Source: Apostichopus japonicus
Taxonomy: Eukaryota > Echinodermata > Holothuroidea > Aspidochirotida > Stichopodidae
DNA length: 64,000 nucleotides
NCBI RefSeq assembly: GCF_037975245.1
Contig: NC_092579.1
Coordinates: 6,325,001-6,389,000, forward strand
Direction of reading: 5' to 3'
The notes under the pieces were generated by a model. That model did no database searches, was not told where the DNA came from, and saw only the letters and a program-made list of their open reading frames with translations. Position numbers and translations under genes: made by a program. This document shows, piece after piece, positions 62,301 through 64,000 of the stretch (the first letter of the stretch is position 1; each line of letters begins with the position of its first letter).

Positions 62301-63837
62301 TAGATGCCCAGATATATGGCACTCACAGGCTTTCTGTTGAGGACAGTGTTTTGTTTCAATTCCCAAGTTGATGGGTAATCAGGAGAGAATATTAAGAACT
62401 GTATTTAAGACATAAAGTAAATGAATAAACTCTTCTGATATTAAAACTTGTCTCCAGCCAAATTGGTGGTCACATTTTTGGTACTTGACCCCAGGGGCCC
62501 CCAGGGACCCTGGTCCCGGGAGTTCCCACTGGCACAGTTGCGACACTGTGCATATCGTTTAGCTAAGTGGTTCCAGAGAAATTAGTTCCTGTGTTATATC
62601 ATATGTCATGAATTAGTTAGGTGGTACTAAGTCTCATCAGTAAGCCTTGAAATATTAAATCAGTAAAACTTGCAAAACTTCACAATACTATCGGGTTATG
62701 ACTGAACATTTTATCACTACGCCTTGTTGTCATTAACTTTCTAGGTATAAATCTTGATATACTGTATCATATTTTTTCATATGATGTGTGTTTAGCAGTA
62801 GGTATAAAAACACCATGTTTTTCAGTGAGTGTGGACCGCATCTATGAATGTTTTTACAAAATCTTGTTAAGTTATCTTTAGTAAGTAATTTTAGATTACA
62901 TTCTTCAGTGGAATGGGGATTCTTGTTATTTTTTTCAGTAAGAAAGTTTACATTTCTTTTTATAGTCCACAGTCAGCTTGATTACATCATGAATTTGTGC
63001 AAAGTTTTTTTTTTCTTCACCATGATCTGTCATAACCATTTATTGAAAAGTATTTACAATCCAAAAGGAAATATTTCACCCTACCTTGATCGCAGGCATC
63101 ACCGGCCAGTCCGCTCGGACAATTACACTCATAGCCAGCAGCAGTGAAGGAGCAAATCTTGCCAGCTACACAAGGATTACTGGCACAGGAATCAAACACT
63201 ACAGGAAATAAAAAAATATATAAACATATATATAAAAAATGACGATCCAGTTTATTGTAACTATATCCAAGTATAAAGTCAGTGGGCATCCATACACTGG
63301 TAAGCAGTGCACTCCAGCATACAGTGCAAACACTAAGCCTAGGCCTATTTCGTTTGTTACAATGTTTGTCAATACATGGGTCCAAATCTCAATGGGGTGG
63401 GAGGGGAGGAGTAGGAGGGGTGGGGGTGGTGGGGGAAGGGGGGATAAAGCGGAAAAATGGATGGCGAGAGGAGCAGCTGAATGGACACCAATCATCATTA
63501 TCTTTGCCATTTTTTCTGACAGCAATCTCATTTCTTTGAAATTACATCTAAATTGAACTAAATCTAATAAAAAATAAATCTGCTGCAGATTGAAGAAAGA
63601 TCTAGTAAAGTTCAAAGCTACAGGTAAACATTTCTTTTTCCACTCAAAATAACTCACGAATGGATAAACTTTCTTTAACAAAAATAAAGAATCCATTTTG
63701 GGATGGAAACCTCCCCTGTTTACCTTCCTCACAGAATATTCCAGTGTACCCTTCAGCACAAAGACATGATGTAACAGATCCCTCCACTATACAAACTCCT
63801 CCATTCTGACAAGTGAGGCTTCCACTTGAACAGATCA
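59252..63837 (-). CDS. EGF-domain type I membrane protein, 3' part (7 exons seen)
   Basis: Minus strand, 5' exons lie beyond the right edge. Exons in coding order: 63724-63837, 63085-63198, 61802-61912, 61053-61163, 60318-60444, 59784-59957, 59252-59336; 277 codons plus stop. Seen: four EGF domains, each one phase 1-1 exon with six cysteines; the third is calcium-binding type (DINEC at the start, CQDEFGSFAC hydroxylation consensus). Then one transmembrane helix (about IVAVICAALLTIFILLVIVV), a basic HYCSPKK stop-transfer and an 86-residue hydrophilic tail ending EPPRTVL. Inference: cell-surface receptor or adhesion protein with cytoplasmic PDZ binding. I do not recognise the ortholog; Notch/Delta-like and fibropellin-like names would only reflect the EGF repeats. 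Confidence 0.88.
59784..59957 (-). CDS. EGF gene exon, cytoplasmic tail part 1
   Basis: 174 bp, phase 2 to 2. Acceptor CTACTTTCAG, donor GCAG|GTGAGA. Hydrophilic, Asn/Ser/His-rich (RQARYDAERASHAHQNGSFD); no known domain. Confidence 0.87.
60318..60444 (-). CDS. EGF gene exon, transmembrane segment
   Basis: 127 bp, phase 1 to 2. Acceptor CTCCACAG, donor CCTAAAAA|GTGAGT. A short stalk, then about 21 hydrophobic residues, then HYCSPKK. A second acceptor 6 bp in (GTGACAG) would remove two residues and keep frame. Confidence 0.9.
61053..61163 (-). CDS. EGF gene exon, EGF domain 4
   Basis: 111 bp, phase 1-1. Acceptor TTTTGACAG, donor CAAG|GTGAGT. NPCRSNPCLNDGRCAQS and CICLTEFEGDLC. Confidence 0.92.
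61515..61755. repeat. 19-bp minisatellite, about 13 copies
   Basis: Units of CATTCCTGCCTCTCCATNC in the intron between the EGF-3 and EGF-4 exons, starting about 45 bp past the EGF-3 donor. ORFs across it on both strands are repeat artefacts. Confidence 0.9.
61802..61912 (-). CDS. EGF gene exon, calcium-binding EGF domain 3
   Basis: 111 bp, phase 1-1. Acceptor ATCATTCAG, donor GAAA|GTAAGT. DINECINNPCENNGICQDEF then CQCMQGYEGPLC; DINEC plus C-x-D-x4-F-x-C mark calcium binding. Confidence 0.93.
63085..63198 (-). CDS. EGF gene exon, EGF domain 2
   Basis: 114 bp, phase 1-1. Acceptor TTCCTGTAG, donor CAAG|GTAGGG. DSCASNPCVAGKICSF and CNCPSGLAGDACD. Confidence 0.92.
63724..63837 (-). CDS. EGF gene exon, EGF domain 1 of those visible
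   Basis: 114 bp, phase 1-1. Acceptor GTTTACAG, donor GAAG|GTAAAC. TCQNGGVCIVEG and CLCAEGYTGIFCEE give a complete EGF fold. Confidence 0.92.
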
Positions 63838-64000
63838 CTGTAAACAAAATATAAAGATTCCTGAAATGCTTTCAATACATTGGCAACTTTTGTTTAATTT
63901 TTTTTATGAATTCATGTTTAATTTTATTTTTAAAGCAGTATAACCTAAAGCAGTTGGTAGTATTTGATAACTAGATTTCTAGATATCCATACAGATAACC

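Larger units (their letters stand above)
61164..63084. other. Introns around the EGF-3 exon of the EGF gene
   Basis: Apart from the exon at 61802-61912 and the 19-bp minisatellite, no further EGF exon was found on the minus strand. A C/G-rich stretch at about 62500-62560 has no recognised function. Confidence 0.5.

Noticed and set aside
63199-63759. 186-aa minus-strand ORF
   Set aside because: Lies mainly in the intron between two EGF exons and reads through a splice donor; low-complexity Pro/Leu run from a G-rich tract.

Overview
This is AT-rich, intron-rich animal nuclear DNA. It holds three protein-coding genes, all on the minus strand, built from short exons with GT-AG junctions. They sit in a background of transposons, MITEs and minisatellites. 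Gene content (a QRICH2/C16orf96-like flagellar protein, an invertebrate PLA2G6, a multi-EGF membrane protein) and repeat style (CR1/L2-type LINE tail, hAT and Harbinger-like MITEs, tRNA-derived SINE) suggest a marine invertebrate deuterostome. An echinoderm is my best guess, but the sequence does not prove it.

Layout. (1) 2451-29696, minus: a 17-exon gene of the DUF4795 family (glutamine-rich protein 2 / C16orf96-like), modelled at 849 aa. It has a conserved N-terminal segment, long coiled coils and the C-terminal CISCDRP...RPYTTFELEQIR signature. All 16 internal junctions keep one frame, and one intron uses a GC donor. (2) 29.7-38.6 kb: intergenic, with a nested hAT-type insertion (2.7 kb holding a 1.9 kb element), a second hAT-type MITE with a perfect 8-bp target duplication, and a duplicated interspersed repeat. 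(3) 38573-53757, minus: a complete 13-exon PLA2G6 (group VI calcium-independent phospholipase A2) gene, 837 aa, with ankyrin repeats followed by a patatin domain with intact Ser/Asp dyad. Its introns hold a 64-bp minisatellite (about 16 copies), a 33-bp minisatellite (13 copies), a CR1/L2 LINE 3' fragment and a tandem duplication that copies the start of exon 7 with its splice acceptor. (4) 53.8-59.25 kb: intergenic, with a Harbinger-like MITE at 58364-58768. (5) 59252-63837 and beyond the right edge, minus: the 3' part of a type I membrane protein gene with four EGF domains, one transmembrane helix and a cytoplasmic tail ending in a likely class I PDZ ligand (-TVL).

The genes do not form an operon and I see no functional link beyond shared orientation. 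I found no CRISPR array, rRNA gene, intact tRNA gene or intact transposase. Exon boundaries were read by eye from splice consensus, frame continuity and family motifs. UTRs, promoters and poly(A) sites could not be fixed without transcript data.
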